Of a stretch of 64,000 nt of DNA, positions 8,370 through 16,609 are shown piece by piece (the stretch's first letter is position 1; each line of letters starts with the position of its first letter). Made by a program: the position numbers and the translations under genes. The notes under the pieces were generated by a model. The model was not told where the DNA came from. It saw only the letters and a program-made list of their open reading frames with translations, and made no database searches. Origin of the DNA: Streptomyces sp. S.PB5 (GTDB lineage: Bacteria > Actinomycetota > Actinomycetes > Streptomycetales > Streptomycetaceae); contig NZ_JAQMWP010000004.1 in NCBI RefSeq assembly GCF_030403745.1, forward strand, positions 372,001 through 436,000, in the 5' to 3' direction.

Positions 8370-8899
8370 GCTGTGTCGACCTCCGCGGTCAGTGTGGTCA
8401 GCCGGCCCGCCGTGGTGGTCATCCAGCGGAGGTCGGCGTCGAGGTGGTTGAGGGCGTAGTCCGCCGAGAGCACGGTCGCGAGGTCCGCGTCCTTGGCCGT
8501 CTTCACCTGCGTGAGCTCCCGCATCCGGGCCATGTGGGCGGTGCGCTGGGCGCTCAGATAGGCCGCCGGGTCGCCGCCGGAGAGGATCGCGACGACGACC
8601 TTGGCGAAGATCTCGTTGGTCACGAAGGGCGCGGGCGGGGTGATCTCCCCGGCCCACACGGCCAGTTCGCGCGCGCCGTCGGCGGTCGAGCGGTACATGG
8701 TCCGCTCCGGGCCGCCGTCCGAGTCGGTGCCCTCGACCTCGGCGAGGCCGTCGCGGACCAGACGTTGCAGGGTCGTGTAGACCTGCCCGTACGCCAGTGG
8801 ACGGGCCTGCGGGAAGCGTTCGTCGTGGCGTCGCTTCAGGTCGTAGCCATGGCTCGGCCCCGAGGCGAGCAGCCCCAGCAGGATGTGGCGGGTGCTCAT
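8366..8899 (-). CDS. PadR-family transcriptional regulator
   Basis: A 177-residue PadR-like repressor. The N-terminal winged helix (HILLGLLASGPSHGYDLKR ... YGQVYTTLQRLVRDGLAEVE) is the classic PadR signature, and the C-terminal helical part (from about residue 95) is the dimerisation region. It is the first gene of the operon and overlaps the ATPase gene by 4 bp, so it very likely represses its own operon and is relieved by the exporter's substrate. A palindrome lies 11 bp upstream of the ATG. No clear Shine-Dalgarno is visible just before the ATG. Confidence 0.92.
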   Translation of the reverse strand: MSTRHILLGLLASGPSHGYDLKRRHDERFPQARPLAYGQVYTTLQRLVRDGLAEVEGTDSDGGPERTMYRSTADGARELAVWAGEITPPAPFVTNEIFAKVVVAILSGGDPAAYLSAQRTAHMARMRELTQVKTAKDADLATVLSADYALNHLDADLRWMTTTAGRLTTLTAEVDTA

Positions 8900-8909
8900 G
8901 ACGATCATT

Positions 8910-8924
8910 ATGTACTCGCTACAT
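8910..8924. promoter_or_regulatory. ATGTA-CTCGC-TACAT palindrome, PadR operator candidate
   Basis: A perfect 5-bp inverted repeat in an unusually AT-rich stretch directly before padR. The next bases (8921-8928) repeat ACAT-GTAC. PadR-family operators generally carry ATGT...ACAT half-sites, which these match. Confidence 0.65.
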
Positions 8925-9097
8925 GTACTGAGTGAATAGTGATCAGCGAGGAAATTCTGCGGCCGCACCGAGCGCAGGGGCGCATCTGCCGGGACAGAAT
9001 GTGACGAGAGCCGCGTTATTCCTTCCGGGGCGTCTGCCGCGGCGCCCGCTGGGTAGGGCTGCGGTATCCGCACGTCGTATCCGACAAGGAGGCCCCC

Positions 9098-9304
9098 GTG
9101 GCCGCATCGGCACCGCTTCTGCTCCCCGCCCCCTCCAAACCCGCCGACGCACATCTGTGCGTCTTCAGCGCGGAGGGCGTCTGCGCCGAGACCCCGCTCA
9201 CCAGCGAACCGCCCCTGCCCGACGCCGAGCCCCTCACCAGCGAGCCGCCGCTCGCCGACGCCGCCCACCTGACCAGCGAGTCGGATGCCGGTGCGGAGCT
9301 GTAG
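9098..9304 (+). CDS. small repeat-containing protein upstream of malQ
   Basis: A 68-residue ORF, GTG start, with a strong AGGAGG 6 bp upstream. Its TAG stop is immediately followed by the malQ ATG, so the two are translationally coupled. The sequence has one possible functional clue: the repeated unit LTSEPPL, seen at LTSEPPLPDAEP and LTSEPPLADAAH and degenerate at LTSESDAGAE. A Cys pair (CVFSAEGVC) lies in the middle. There is no signal peptide or membrane helix. It could be a genuine small protein or a translated leader that tunes malQ expression. The strong ribosome site and coupling argue that it is translated. Confidence 0.6.
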   Translation: MAASAPLLLPAPSKPADAHLCVFSAEGVCAETPLTSEPPLPDAEPLTSEPPLADAAHLTSESDAGAEL

Positions 9305-11380
9305 ATGACCGAGCCGTCCGAGGACCTCGCCCGCCTCGCCGAGCTCCACGGCGTCGCCCCTTCGTACCAGCCGTCCCCGGACCGTACGGTCTCGGCCTCC
9401 GCCACCGCCCTCACCCTCGCCCTGTCCGCCCTCGGCGTCGACGCGAGCCGCCCCGCCGCCGCGCTGGCCGCCCGTGAACGCGAGCTGCGTGCACGGCTGT
9501 TGCCGCCGACCGTGGTGTGCTGGAGCGGTGCGCCCATCCCGTCGGCGCTGTCCTCGCTGCCCGACGGCACCCGGCTGCGGATCGCGACCGAGCAAGGGGA
9601 GACACGGTCATCGGTCGATCAACTCCCGGCCGGTGTGCACACGTTGACCGCCGTGGCGCCCGACGGCCGTACCGCCGAGGCCCACTTGGTCGTCGCCCCC
9701 GCCCGGCTCCCCGCCCCCACCGGACGCTCGTACGGGTTCCTCGTCCAGCTCTACTCCCTTCTCTCCCACCGCTCCTGGGGCATGGGCGACCTCGGCGACC
9801 TCGGTGAACTGACCGCGTGGGCCGGACGGGCGCTGGGCGCCGGATTCGTCCAGGTCAATCCGCTGCACGCGGCGGTGCCGGGCGCGCCCACCGACCCGTC
9901 CCCGTACCGGCCCTCCTCGCGCCGCTTCCCCGACCCCGTGCATCTGCGGGTCGAGGACGTGCCCGAGTACGCGTACGTCACCGACCGCGAGTCGGTCAGG
10001 TCGCTGGCGGAACGGGCCGGGCGACTGCGCGAATCGGTGCTGGAGAAGGGCGCGTTGATCGACCGGGACGCCGTGTGGGAGCTCAAGCGGGAGGCGCTGG
10101 AGCTGGTGCGCGAGGTGCCGCTCGGGCCCGGACGGCAGGCGGCGTACGCCGACTTCCTCGCCGAGGAGGGACAGGCGCTGGAGGACCACGCGACGTGGAG
10201 TGCGCTCGCGGAGGTGCACGGGTCCGAGTGGAGCGCGTGGCCGGAGGGGCTGAGGGATCCGCGGTCGGCCGAAACGGCGCGTGCGCGGGCCGAGTTGATG
10301 GACCGGGTCGACTTCCACTGCCGTCTCGCCTGGCTCACCGACGCCCAGCTCACCGCGACGCAGCGGGCGGCCCGGGAGGCCGGGATGCCGGTGGGGGTGG
10401 TGCACGACCTGGCGGTCGGGGTGCATCCAGGGGGCGCCGACGCCTGGGCCCAGCAGGAGTACTTCGCGGCGGGGATGTCGGTGGGCGCGCCGCCGGACGC
10501 CTTCAATGCGCGCGGGCAGGACTGGGGGCTGCCGCCCTGGCGCCCCGACCGGCTCGCGGAGTCGGGGTACGCGCCGTACCGGCGGCTGCTGAAGGCGCTG
10601 TTCCGGTACGCCGGTGCGCTGCGGATCGACCATGTCATGGGGTTGTTCCGGCTGTGGTGGGTGCCGGAGGGACATCCGCCGACGGAGGGGGCGTACGTCC
10701 GTTACGACGCCGAGGCCATGCTCGCGATCCTGGTGCTGGAGGCCTCGCGGGCCGGGGCCGTGGTGATCGGCGAGGATCTGGGGACGGTGGAGCCCGGGGT
10801 GCGGGAGACGCTGCGCTCGCGGGGGGTGCTGGGGACGTCGGTGCTGTGGTTCGAACGGGACTGGGAGGGGGACGGGCGGCCGTTGGCCCCTGAGCGGTGG
10901 CGGTCGGACTGTCTGGCCACCGCCACGACCCACGATCTCCCGTCGACCGCGGCTCGGTTGAGCGGCGACCACGTCGAACTCCGGTACCGGCTGGGGTTGT
11001 TGACCCGGGAACTGGAGGAGGAACGGGCGGAGGCCGCGGCGGACACCGGGGAGTGGCTGGAGGTGCTGGCGCGGCTCGGGCTGCTGCACGGTACGGGAGG
11101 TGGGCACGGGGCGTCCGCGGAGGAGGCCGAGGTGCAGGCCGTGCATCGGTTCCTGTTGCGGACGCCGGCCCGGTTGGTGGGGGTGTGGCTGCCGGACGCG
11201 GTGGGGGACCGGCGGCCGCAGAATCTGCCGGGGACGTGGGATCAGTATCCGAACTGGCGGTTGCCGATCGCTGACGCGGAGGGGCGGGCGGTGGCGTTGG
11301 AGGAGCTGGTGGGGGCGGGGCGGTTGCATGCGTTGGTGGAGGTGCTGCGGGGAGGGCGGTCGGGTGGGGGTGGGGGGTAG
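9305..11380 (+). CDS. malQ: 4-alpha-glucanotransferase (amylomaltase)
   Basis: A 691-residue GH77 enzyme that transfers alpha-1,4-glucan segments between maltodextrins in the cytoplasm during glycogen and maltodextrin metabolism. The three catalytic carboxylates are visible: Asp442 (RIDHVMGLFRLWW), Glu490 (VVIGEDLG) and Asp544 (THDLPS). Other conserved blocks are SYGFLVQLYSLLSHRSWGMGD and FVQVNPLHA. Length fits the actinobacterial form, which has an extra N-terminal domain of about 130 residues. The C terminus ends in a Gly-rich tail. The ATG abuts the stop of the small upstream ORF and has no ribosome site of its own, which supports coupling. Confidence 0.95.
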   Translation: MTEPSEDLARLAELHGVAPSYQPSPDRTVSASATALTLALSALGVDASRPAAALAARERELRARLLPPTVVCWSGAPIPSALSSLPDGTRLRIATEQGETRSSVDQLPAGVHTLTAVAPDGRTAEAHLVVAPARLPAPTGRSYGFLVQLYSLLSHRSWGMGDLGDLGELTAWAGRALGAGFVQVNPLHAAVPGAPTDPSPYRPSSRRFPDPVHLRVEDVPEYAYVTDRESVRSLAERAGRLRESVLEKGALIDRDAVWELKREALELVREVPLGPGRQAAYADFLAEEGQALEDHATWSALAEVHGSEWSAWPEGLRDPRSAETARARAELMDRVDFHCRLAWLTDAQLTATQRAAREAGMPVGVVHDLAVGVHPGGADAWAQQEYFAAGMSVGAPPDAFNARGQDWGLPPWRPDRLAESGYAPYRRLLKALFRYAGALRIDHVMGLFRLWWVPEGHPPTEGAYVRYDAEAMLAILVLEASRAGAVVIGEDLGTVEPGVRETLRSRGVLGTSVLWFERDWEGDGRPLAPERWRSDCLATATTHDLPSTAARLSGDHVELRYRLGLLTRELEEERAEAAADTGEWLEVLARLGLLHGTGGGHGASAEEAEVQAVHRFLLRTPARLVGVWLPDAVGDRRPQNLPGTWDQYPNWRLPIADAEGRAVALEELVGAGRLHALVEVLRGGRSGGGGG

Positions 11381-11505
11381 GGGGCTAAGGGTTGGCGTTG
11401 GGGTTGGCCTTCGGGTCATGCCGCTGTCGCGGGGCCTGCTACGCCGAACTGCGGCGTTGCCGTCGGTTGCCGACGTTCGGCGCCGCCGCCCGGGTCATGT
11501 CCGGC

Positions 11506-11850
11506 TCACGCCATCATCCAGAGCCTGAAGCTCTTCCCCGGTGGGTCGAACACGGTGCCCTCCGAGGCGGCGTAGATCTCCGTGCCTGTGCAGTTCTCGC
11601 CCGTGTAGACGGACATCCAGCCATAACCGCTGCGCGCCGAGCCGATGGCGGCGAGTCCGAGTTCCGACGCGTTGTGGCACCCGAGCTGCGCTACTCCCAT
11701 GCGCCCGGTGAAGTCCTGGTTCTCCCACACGCAGAACCCGGGGAACGGCGAGCAGTCCTGGTAGGCCGCCTCGGCCGACGTCGACGTGTTCGTCACGAAC
11801 AGTGCTGCCAGAGCTGCTGCGAACAGGATGCTGAGCGATCGGCGTCTCAT
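11506..11850 (-). CDS. secreted peptidase-inhibitor-like protein (I36 type)
   Basis: A 114-residue protein with the signal peptide MRRRSLSILFAAALAALFV...AEA-A. The mature part is a small crystallin-like fold: DCSPFPGFCVWENQDFTGRM, a second YTGENCTG segment, and four Cys likely paired. This pattern is shared with the Streptomyces I36 metalloproteinase-inhibitor family and related beta/gamma-crystallin-like proteins. AAGGGA precedes the ATG. An in-frame start 18 codons earlier lacks a ribosome site and would bury the signal peptide. It is exported and may inhibit the cell's own or competitors' proteases. It is a stand-alone gene convergent with malQ. Confidence 0.7.
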   Translation of the reverse strand: MRRRSLSILFAAALAALFVTNTSTSAEAAYQDCSPFPGFCVWENQDFTGRMGVAQLGCHNASELGLAAIGSARSGYGWMSVYTGENCTGTEIYAASEGTVFDPPGKSFRLWMMA

Positions 11851-12109
11851 ACGAGTCCCTTCAGGTAGGTACAGGCCGGTCCCCGCAGGTGGAAGCCGGT
11901 ACACCGCCGAGTGTGGTGAGAACTGGTCGTGTCCTGCTCAAGGCCGGAGCGGCTGCCGCTGGGTCCTGTCCGGCGGATCACGGCGGAGCCGGAGGTCGAT
12001 CGCGGCTGCCGTAACGGTGCCGGCTGGAGCGCAGGGGCTCGGCATGGTGGCGCCCTGCGCGGTGCGCCTCGTATGGCACCCCGGGCGCGCGGGGCCCGGG
12101 GGCGTTCGA

Positions 12110-12115
12110 TACTTT
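12110..12115 (+). promoter_or_regulatory. -10 element TACTTT of a probable leaderless transcript
   Basis: TACTTT fits the actinobacterial TANNNT -10 consensus and ends 7 bp before the GTG of the next gene. There is no Shine-Dalgarno between them, so transcription would start at or very near the start codon. Confidence 0.45.
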
Positions 12116-12122
12116 TGGGATC

Positions 12123-12416
12123 GTGGACAAGAAGAACGCCCTGCGCGCCGGTGCTCTGGCTGCCGGTACGACGCTGATGATGCTGCTCATGACGTCTCCC
12201 GCGCTCGCGCTCACCCGCGACGACGGCGATGACCCCGGCACGGGCCTGAGTGTCATGGAGACGCTGGGGCTGTTCGTCGTGGCCCCGGCCGTGCTCTTCG
12301 CGGTCATCGCCGGGCTGGTGATGGTCCTGGACCGTTCCACGGACCGTGAGCCGAAGGCCAAGACCAAGGTCAAGGGCAAGACCAAGGGCGAGGCTCCGGC
12401 CAAGGCCGGCGTCTGA
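12123..12416 (+). CDS. small membrane protein of unknown function
   Basis: 97 residues, GTG start. The N terminus (MDKKNALRAGALAAGTTLMM...SPALALT) is a signal sequence. An acidic loop (RDDGDDPGTG) follows, then one membrane helix (TLGLFVVAPAVLFAVIAGLVMVL) and a cytoplasmic Lys-rich tail (AKTKVKGKTKG). This is a conserved Streptomyces small-protein layout with no known function. No ribosome site is visible; see the adjacent -10 element. It is followed by a hairpin that separates it from the convergent tetR gene. Confidence 0.7.
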   Translation: MDKKNALRAGALAAGTTLMMLLMTSPALALTRDDGDDPGTGLSVMETLGLFVVAPAVLFAVIAGLVMVLDRSTDREPKAKTKVKGKTKGEAPAKAGV

Positions 12417-12461
12417 CCGAGTCGCGGACCCGCGTCATGGCCTGACGGCATACGTTTTCCC

Positions 12462-12500
12462 AGGGCGCCGACCCCACCGCACGGGTGAGGTCGGCGCCCT
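12462..12500. terminator. bidirectional hairpin terminator
   Basis: Perfect 12-bp arms AGGGCGCCGACC / GGTCGGCGCCCT, 15-nt loop, between the small membrane protein gene and the convergent tetR gene. Confidence 0.7.
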
Positions 12501-12524
12501 CGGCGTGTTTCCGGGCGCCGGCGT

Positions 12525-13136
12525 TCAGGGGTTCGGCGCGGTCAGGTACCGCTGCACGGTCGGCGCCAGCCACGCCACGATCTCCTCGCGGGGCAGCGCC
12601 ACCACCGGCGGGATCCGCAGCACATAGCGTGTGAGCGCCAGCCCGAGCAGCTGGGACGAGGCGAGTGCGGCCCGGGCCGGGACCTGCTCGGGGTCCGGAC
12701 ACACCTGGCGGGCGATCGGCAGCAGCTGCTCCCGGAAGATGCCCTGCATCCGCTCGGCCCCGCCCTGGTTGGTCGCGCCGACCCGCAGCAGCGCGGTGAG
12801 GACCTCGTTGTCCTCCCAGGTGTCGAGGAAGTGGGTGACCAGGGTCCGCCCGACGTCCTGCCGCCGGGACGGAGCGCTCACGTCCGGCAGCCGCAGATCG
12901 ATGGCGACGGCGGCCGCGAACAGGCCCTCTTTGTTGCCGTAGTAGCGCATCACCATCGAGGGGTCGATCTTCGCGTCCCTGGCGATCGCGCGGATGGTGG
13001 CCCGCTCGTAGCCGTCGGCCGCGAAGCGTTCGCGCGCCGCGGAGAGGATGGCGTCCCGGGTGGCGTCGGAGCGCCGCCGCACGCCGCCGCCGGATTCCGC
13101 GCTGCTGCTGTTGCTTCTGCCGCTGCTGCCGTTCAT
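12525..13136 (-). CDS. TetR-family transcriptional regulator
   Basis: A 203-residue TetR repressor. After a Ser/Gly-rich 18-residue lead, the helix-turn-helix is YERATIRAIARDAKIDPSMV followed by MRYYGNKEGLF. The remainder is a helical ligand domain with an AAVAIDLRLPDVSAPSRRQDV segment. It starts at MNGSSGRS. A longer in-frame start would read back through the operator repeats. It is divergent from the FAD monooxygenase gene, with 128 bp between the starts, and probably represses it until the monooxygenase substrate (a drug or aromatic compound) binds. Confidence 0.92.
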   Translation of the reverse strand: MNGSSGRSNSSSAESGGGVRRRSDATRDAILSAARERFAADGYERATIRAIARDAKIDPSMVMRYYGNKEGLFAAAVAIDLRLPDVSAPSRRQDVGRTLVTHFLDTWEDNEVLTALLRVGATNQGGAERMQGIFREQLLPIARQVCPDPEQVPARAALASSQLLGLALTRYVLRIPPVVALPREEIVAWLAPTVQRYLTAPNP

Positions 13137-13159
13137 GCCCACGAGCGTAGGCCAACCGC

Positions 13160-13253
13160 TGTTTGCCAACAAGTGTTGACTCCCGTCCGACGGCCCCGCT
13201 AACCTCATCAACGAGCGTTGGCAAACAATCGTTGGCAAACAGCTGTTGGCAAC
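13160..13253. promoter_or_regulatory. operator array: three GTTGGCAA repeats at 14-bp period plus one inverted copy
   Basis: GTTGGCAAACA occurs at 13217-13227 and 13231-13241, and GTTGGCAAC at 13245-13253, starting exactly 14 bp apart. The inverted form TGTTTGCCAAC lies at 13160-13170, near the tetR start. The last repeat ends two bases before the AGGAGG of the monooxygenase gene. Location between divergent regulator and target makes these the likely TetR sites. Confidence 0.7.
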
Positions 13254-13264
13254 AGGAGGCCACC

Positions 13265-14716
13265 ATGAACGGCACCGGTACCACCACCAACCGCACCGTG
13301 ATCGTCGTCGGGTCCGGCCCCACCGGCCTCCTCCTCGCCGGAGACCTGGCCATTGCCGGCATCCCCGTCACCCTCGTCGAGAAGCGCCCCCACGAGATCA
13401 GCAACCTCTCCCGCGCCTTCGGGGTGCACGCCCGCACCCTGGAGCAGCTCGACGCCCGCGGTCTCGCCGACGAACTGCTCGCCACCGGCGACACCATCAC
13501 CGGCCTGCGTCTCTTCCGCCGGCTCTCGCTCGATCTGGGCACCCTGCAGTCCCGTTTCCCGTTCCTGCTCATCACCCCGCAGTACGAGGTCGAGCGGCTG
13601 CTGGAGCGGCGGGCCCGGGAGGCCGGGGTCGAGTTCGCCCATGAGAGCGAGGTCGTGGGGCTGCGGCAGGACGAGGACGGCGTGGATCTCGACGTGCGCG
13701 GTGCGGACGGCGTGGTCGTCACCCGCCGGGCCGCCTATGTCGTGGGCGCCGACGGCCACCGCAGCGCCGTACGCCGGGCGATCGGCGTGGACTTCCCGGG
13801 CGTCGCGGTCATCAAGTCGCTGTTCCTGGCGGACGTCCGGCTCGCCGAGCCGCCCGAGGGTGTGCTCACCGTCGACGGCTCGGGCGACTCCTTCGCGATG
13901 ATCGCCTCCTTCGGTGACGGCTGGTACCGGGTCATGGGCTGGAACCGCCGCCACGAGGTCCCCGACAGCGCCCCGATCGACCTCGACGAGATCAAGGAGG
14001 TCACCCGCCGGGCCCTGGGCACCGACTACGGCATGCACGACGCCCGCTGGCTCTCCCGCTTCCACAGCGACGAACGCCAGGCCCCGCGGTACCGGGTCGG
14101 CCGTGTCTTCCTCGCCGGCGACGCCGCCCACGTCCACTCCCCGGCCGGCGGCCAGGGCATGAACACCGGCCTGCAGGACGCGGCCAACCTGAGCTGGAAG
14201 CTCGTCGCGGCCGTCGAGGGCCGCGCTGCCGAGGGTCTCCTCGACAGCTACCAGGCCGAGCGCCACCCGGTCGGCAAGGCGGTGCTCCGCAGCAGCGGCG
14301 GCCTGGTCCGGCTGGCCCGGGCCCAGAGCCCGGCACTGCGCGCCGTCCGCGGCCTCCTGACCGCCTTCGTCAACCTGGCCAGGCCCGCCCAGCGCAAGGC
14401 CCTGGGCCAGATCTCCGGCATCGGCTACAGGTACCCCGCCCCCCGAGGCACCCACCGCCTCACCGGCACGCGCGTCCCCGACGCCGCCCTGGAGAGCGGC
14501 CGGCTGTACGAGGCCCTGCGCGGCGGCCGGTTCGTCCTGATCACCCCCGAGGCGTACGAGGGGCAGGGCGCCCGCAAGGACCGCCTGACGGTGGAGCGTT
14601 GGGCGAGCGATCGCCGTACGACGGTGCTGGTGCGCCCTGACGGGTACGTGGCGTGGGCGGCGGACGGCACGGACACGAAGGGGATCGAGGAGGCGGTGGC
14701 CCGGTACGTGGGTTAG
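13265..14716 (+). CDS. FAD-dependent monooxygenase (aromatic/drug hydroxylase family)
   Basis: A 483-residue group A flavoprotein monooxygenase. The FAD-binding fingerprint is VIVVGSGPTGLLLAGDLA at residues 11-28, the DG motif is YVVGADGHRSAVRRAIG, and the GD motif is RVFLAGDAAHVHSPAGGQG with MNTGLQDAANLSWKL. The C-terminal thioredoxin-like part is short. Relatives hydroxylate polyketide aromatics or inactivate rifamycins and tetracyclines using NADPH and oxygen. It has a strong AGGAGG and ATG start. It is controlled by the divergent TetR regulator. Its stop overlaps that of the convergent marR gene. A self-protection or xenobiotic-modifying role is likely; the substrate is unknown. Confidence 0.88.
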   Translation: MNGTGTTTNRTVIVVGSGPTGLLLAGDLAIAGIPVTLVEKRPHEISNLSRAFGVHARTLEQLDARGLADELLATGDTITGLRLFRRLSLDLGTLQSRFPFLLITPQYEVERLLERRAREAGVEFAHESEVVGLRQDEDGVDLDVRGADGVVVTRRAAYVVGADGHRSAVRRAIGVDFPGVAVIKSLFLADVRLAEPPEGVLTVDGSGDSFAMIASFGDGWYRVMGWNRRHEVPDSAPIDLDEIKEVTRRALGTDYGMHDARWLSRFHSDERQAPRYRVGRVFLAGDAAHVHSPAGGQGMNTGLQDAANLSWKLVAAVEGRAAEGLLDSYQAERHPVGKAVLRSSGGLVRLARAQSPALRAVRGLLTAFVNLARPAQRKALGQISGIGYRYPAPRGTHRLTGTRVPDAALESGRLYEALRGGRFVLITPEAYEGQGARKDRLTVERWASDRRTTVLVRPDGYVAWAADGTDTKGIEEAVARYVG

Positions 14717-15222
14717 TGCCCCGAGCCCTGTGCTCCCGCCAGCAACTCCCGCAGCAGGTCGGCCAGTTGGCCGGCCTGTTCGTCGTCCATCGCGGCCAGC
14801 GCCTCCGTCTGGACGGCCAGCCCCGCGCCGACCGCCCGGTCGATGACCTCCAGCCCCTTCTCCGTCAGGGTGACCTGGAGGCCGCGCCGGTCGTGCGGAT
14901 CAGGGGACCGGCGCAGCAGGCCCGCGCGTTCGAGTTTGTCCAGGCGGCCGGTCATGCCGCCGGTGGTGAGCATGAGGGTGGCCGACAGCTGCCGCGGAGA
15001 GAGGGTGTACGGCTCGCCCGCCCGGCGCAGGGTGGCGAGGACGTCGAACTCGCCCCGTGAGATGCCGTGCGGCGCGTACGCCTTCTCCATGCGGTCGCCC
15101 ATCGTGCGCGAGAGGCGGTAGATCCGCCCGAAGACCTCCATCGCCCGGGTGTCGAGGTCCGGCCGTACGGCCGCCCACTGCTCGATGATCGCGTCGACGG
15201 CGTCCTTGCGCTGTGCACTCAT
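14713..15222 (-). CDS. MarR-family transcriptional regulator
   Basis: A 169-residue winged-helix repressor. Recognition region: SPRQLSATLMLTTGGMTGRLDKLERAGLLRRSPDPHDRRGLQVTLT, with the conserved wing DPHDRR. The N terminus (IEQWAAVRPDLDTRAMEVFGRI) and C terminus form the dimer helices. Divergent from the MFS gene across a dyad-rich operator, it most likely controls both itself and the MFS/EamA exporter operon and is released by a phenolic or antibiotic ligand. Its stop codon overlaps the stop of the facing monooxygenase gene (bases TTAG). Confidence 0.92.
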   Translation of the reverse strand: MSAQRKDAVDAIIEQWAAVRPDLDTRAMEVFGRIYRLSRTMGDRMEKAYAPHGISRGEFDVLATLRRAGEPYTLSPRQLSATLMLTTGGMTGRLDKLERAGLLRRSPDPHDRRGLQVTLTEKGLEVIDRAVGAGLAVQTEALAAMDDEQAGQLADLLRELLAGAQGSGH

Positions 15223-15259
15223 GTCCCGAGTATCCGCAGTCGGAGGGTCACCCGCAAGA

Positions 15260-15313
15260 AAGTAGCTTGACTGAAAGTTGCTTAGCGCTAAGCTAATTAA
15301 CGACAAGCTACTT
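15260..15313. promoter_or_regulatory. 54-bp nested dyad, MarR operator
   Basis: Outer arms AAGTAGCTTG (15260-15269) and CAAGCTACTT (15304-15313) and a central perfect 14-bp palindrome GCTTAGCGCTAAGC (15280-15293) share exactly the same centre. The four AGCTT-like half-sites lie between the marR and MFS start codons and run up to the MFS ribosome site. Confidence 0.75.
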
Positions 15314-15322
15314 GGAGGGGTC

Positions 15323-16609
15323 GTGGAGAAGCAGGAAGAGGGCCGCACACCCGGCCGGTGGGCCCTGCCCGTCGCCGCCGCCGTCAACGGGATCGGCACC
15401 GGCATGTACGTCCCGTTCACGCTGGTGTTCTTCCACCATGTGACCGGGCTGGCCTTCACCGTCGTGGGCGCCGTCCTCACCGCCACCGGCCTGGCCGGCA
15501 TGGCCGCGCTGCCGCTCGCCGGGACGGCCGTCGACCGGTACGGGGCGCGGCGGGTGCAGTACGTGCTGTACGGCGTCCGGGTCGTCGGCTTCCTGCTCTA
15601 CCCCTTCGCCCAGTCCCTCGCCGCCTTCGCGGCCGTCGCCCTGATCACCTCGGCCGCCGACCGGGCCTTCCCCGCCGTGCAGCAGTCGCTGATCGGTGAG
15701 GTGGCGCGCGGGGCGGACCGGGACCGGCTGCAGGCGGCGACCCGGGCGCTGCAGAACGGCGGCAACGGGGCGGGTGCGCTGCTCGCCTCGCTGGTCATCG
15801 CGTTCGCGGGCAGCACCGGATACACGTACACGGCCTGGGGGAACGCCCTCTCCTTCGCGCTCGCCGGACTGCTGCTGCGGCCCCTGAGGCCGATGCGTGA
15901 CAGCGGGGTGCGGGTGCCGAAGGCCGGGGCCGGGTACCGGCTCGTCCTCGCCGACCGGCCCTTCCTGGTCGTCACCGGCGCCAACTTCCTGAACGCGCTG
16001 AGCTATTCGGCGCTGTCCGTGCTGTTCCCGCTGTTCATCGTGGAGTGGCTGCACGGGCCCGCGGCGATCACCGGGATCGCGTTCACGGTCAACACCGTGC
16101 TGTGCGCGGCGGCGGGGATGTTCGTCGGTGCGCGGGTGCGGGGGGCCGGTGCCCGGCGGACCCGGGCCGCGGCGCTCGGCGGGGCGCTGTTCGCGGGGGC
16201 GTTCCTCGCCAACATCGTGCTCGGCACCGTGCGGCCGTCCTCCGGGCCGGTGCTGGGCGCGGCCCTGGTCGCCGTGGTCGTCGTCTACACGCTGGGCGAG
16301 CTGATCCACAGCCCCGCCGCCGAGGTGCTCGCGGTGCCGGCGGCTCCGGAGGCGGTGCGCGGGCGGTACATGGCGTCGTACCAGTTCTCCTGGTCGCTGG
16401 CGAAGGCCCTGGCGCCCTCGCTGTTCACGCTTCTCGTCGCGGCCGACGGCCGGCTGCCGTGGGCCGTCCTGATCCTCACCTCGGCCCTCGCCGCCGCCCT
16501 GCTGATCCGGGTGGAGCGACGCCTGCCTCAGGAGGCGGTACGGCCCCGGCCGGTCACCGTCGCCCGCGGCACCACCCTGACGAACTCACTCCAAGGAAGC
16601 CGGTCATGA
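15323..16609 (+). CDS. MFS transporter
   Basis: A 428-residue major facilitator protein with about 12 hydrophobic helices. The motif-A region reads LAGTAVDRYGARRVQ in the loop between helices 2 and 3, and helix 1 is GRWALPVAAAVNGIGTGMYVPF. The GTG start follows GGAGGGG. It probably exports drugs or metabolites in exchange for protons across the cytoplasmic membrane. It is divergent from marR and followed without a gap by an EamA transporter gene (ATGA overlap), so the two form one MarR-controlled efflux operon. Confidence 0.9.
   Translation: MEKQEEGRTPGRWALPVAAAVNGIGTGMYVPFTLVFFHHVTGLAFTVVGAVLTATGLAGMAALPLAGTAVDRYGARRVQYVLYGVRVVGFLLYPFAQSLAAFAAVALITSAADRAFPAVQQSLIGEVARGADRDRLQAATRALQNGGNGAGALLASLVIAFAGSTGYTYTAWGNALSFALAGLLLRPLRPMRDSGVRVPKAGAGYRLVLADRPFLVVTGANFLNALSYSALSVLFPLFIVEWLHGPAAITGIAFTVNTVLCAAAGMFVGARVRGAGARRTRAAALGGALFAGAFLANIVLGTVRPSSGPVLGAALVAVVVVYTLGELIHSPAAEVLAVPAAPEAVRGRYMASYQFSWSLAKALAPSLFTLLVAADGRLPWAVLILTSALAAALLIRVERRLPQEAVRPRPVTVARGTTLTNSLQGSRS

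Noticed and set aside
9608..11419. Long minus-strand frame opposite malQ
   Set aside because: Pro/Arg/His-rich shadow; malQ has all catalytic residues.
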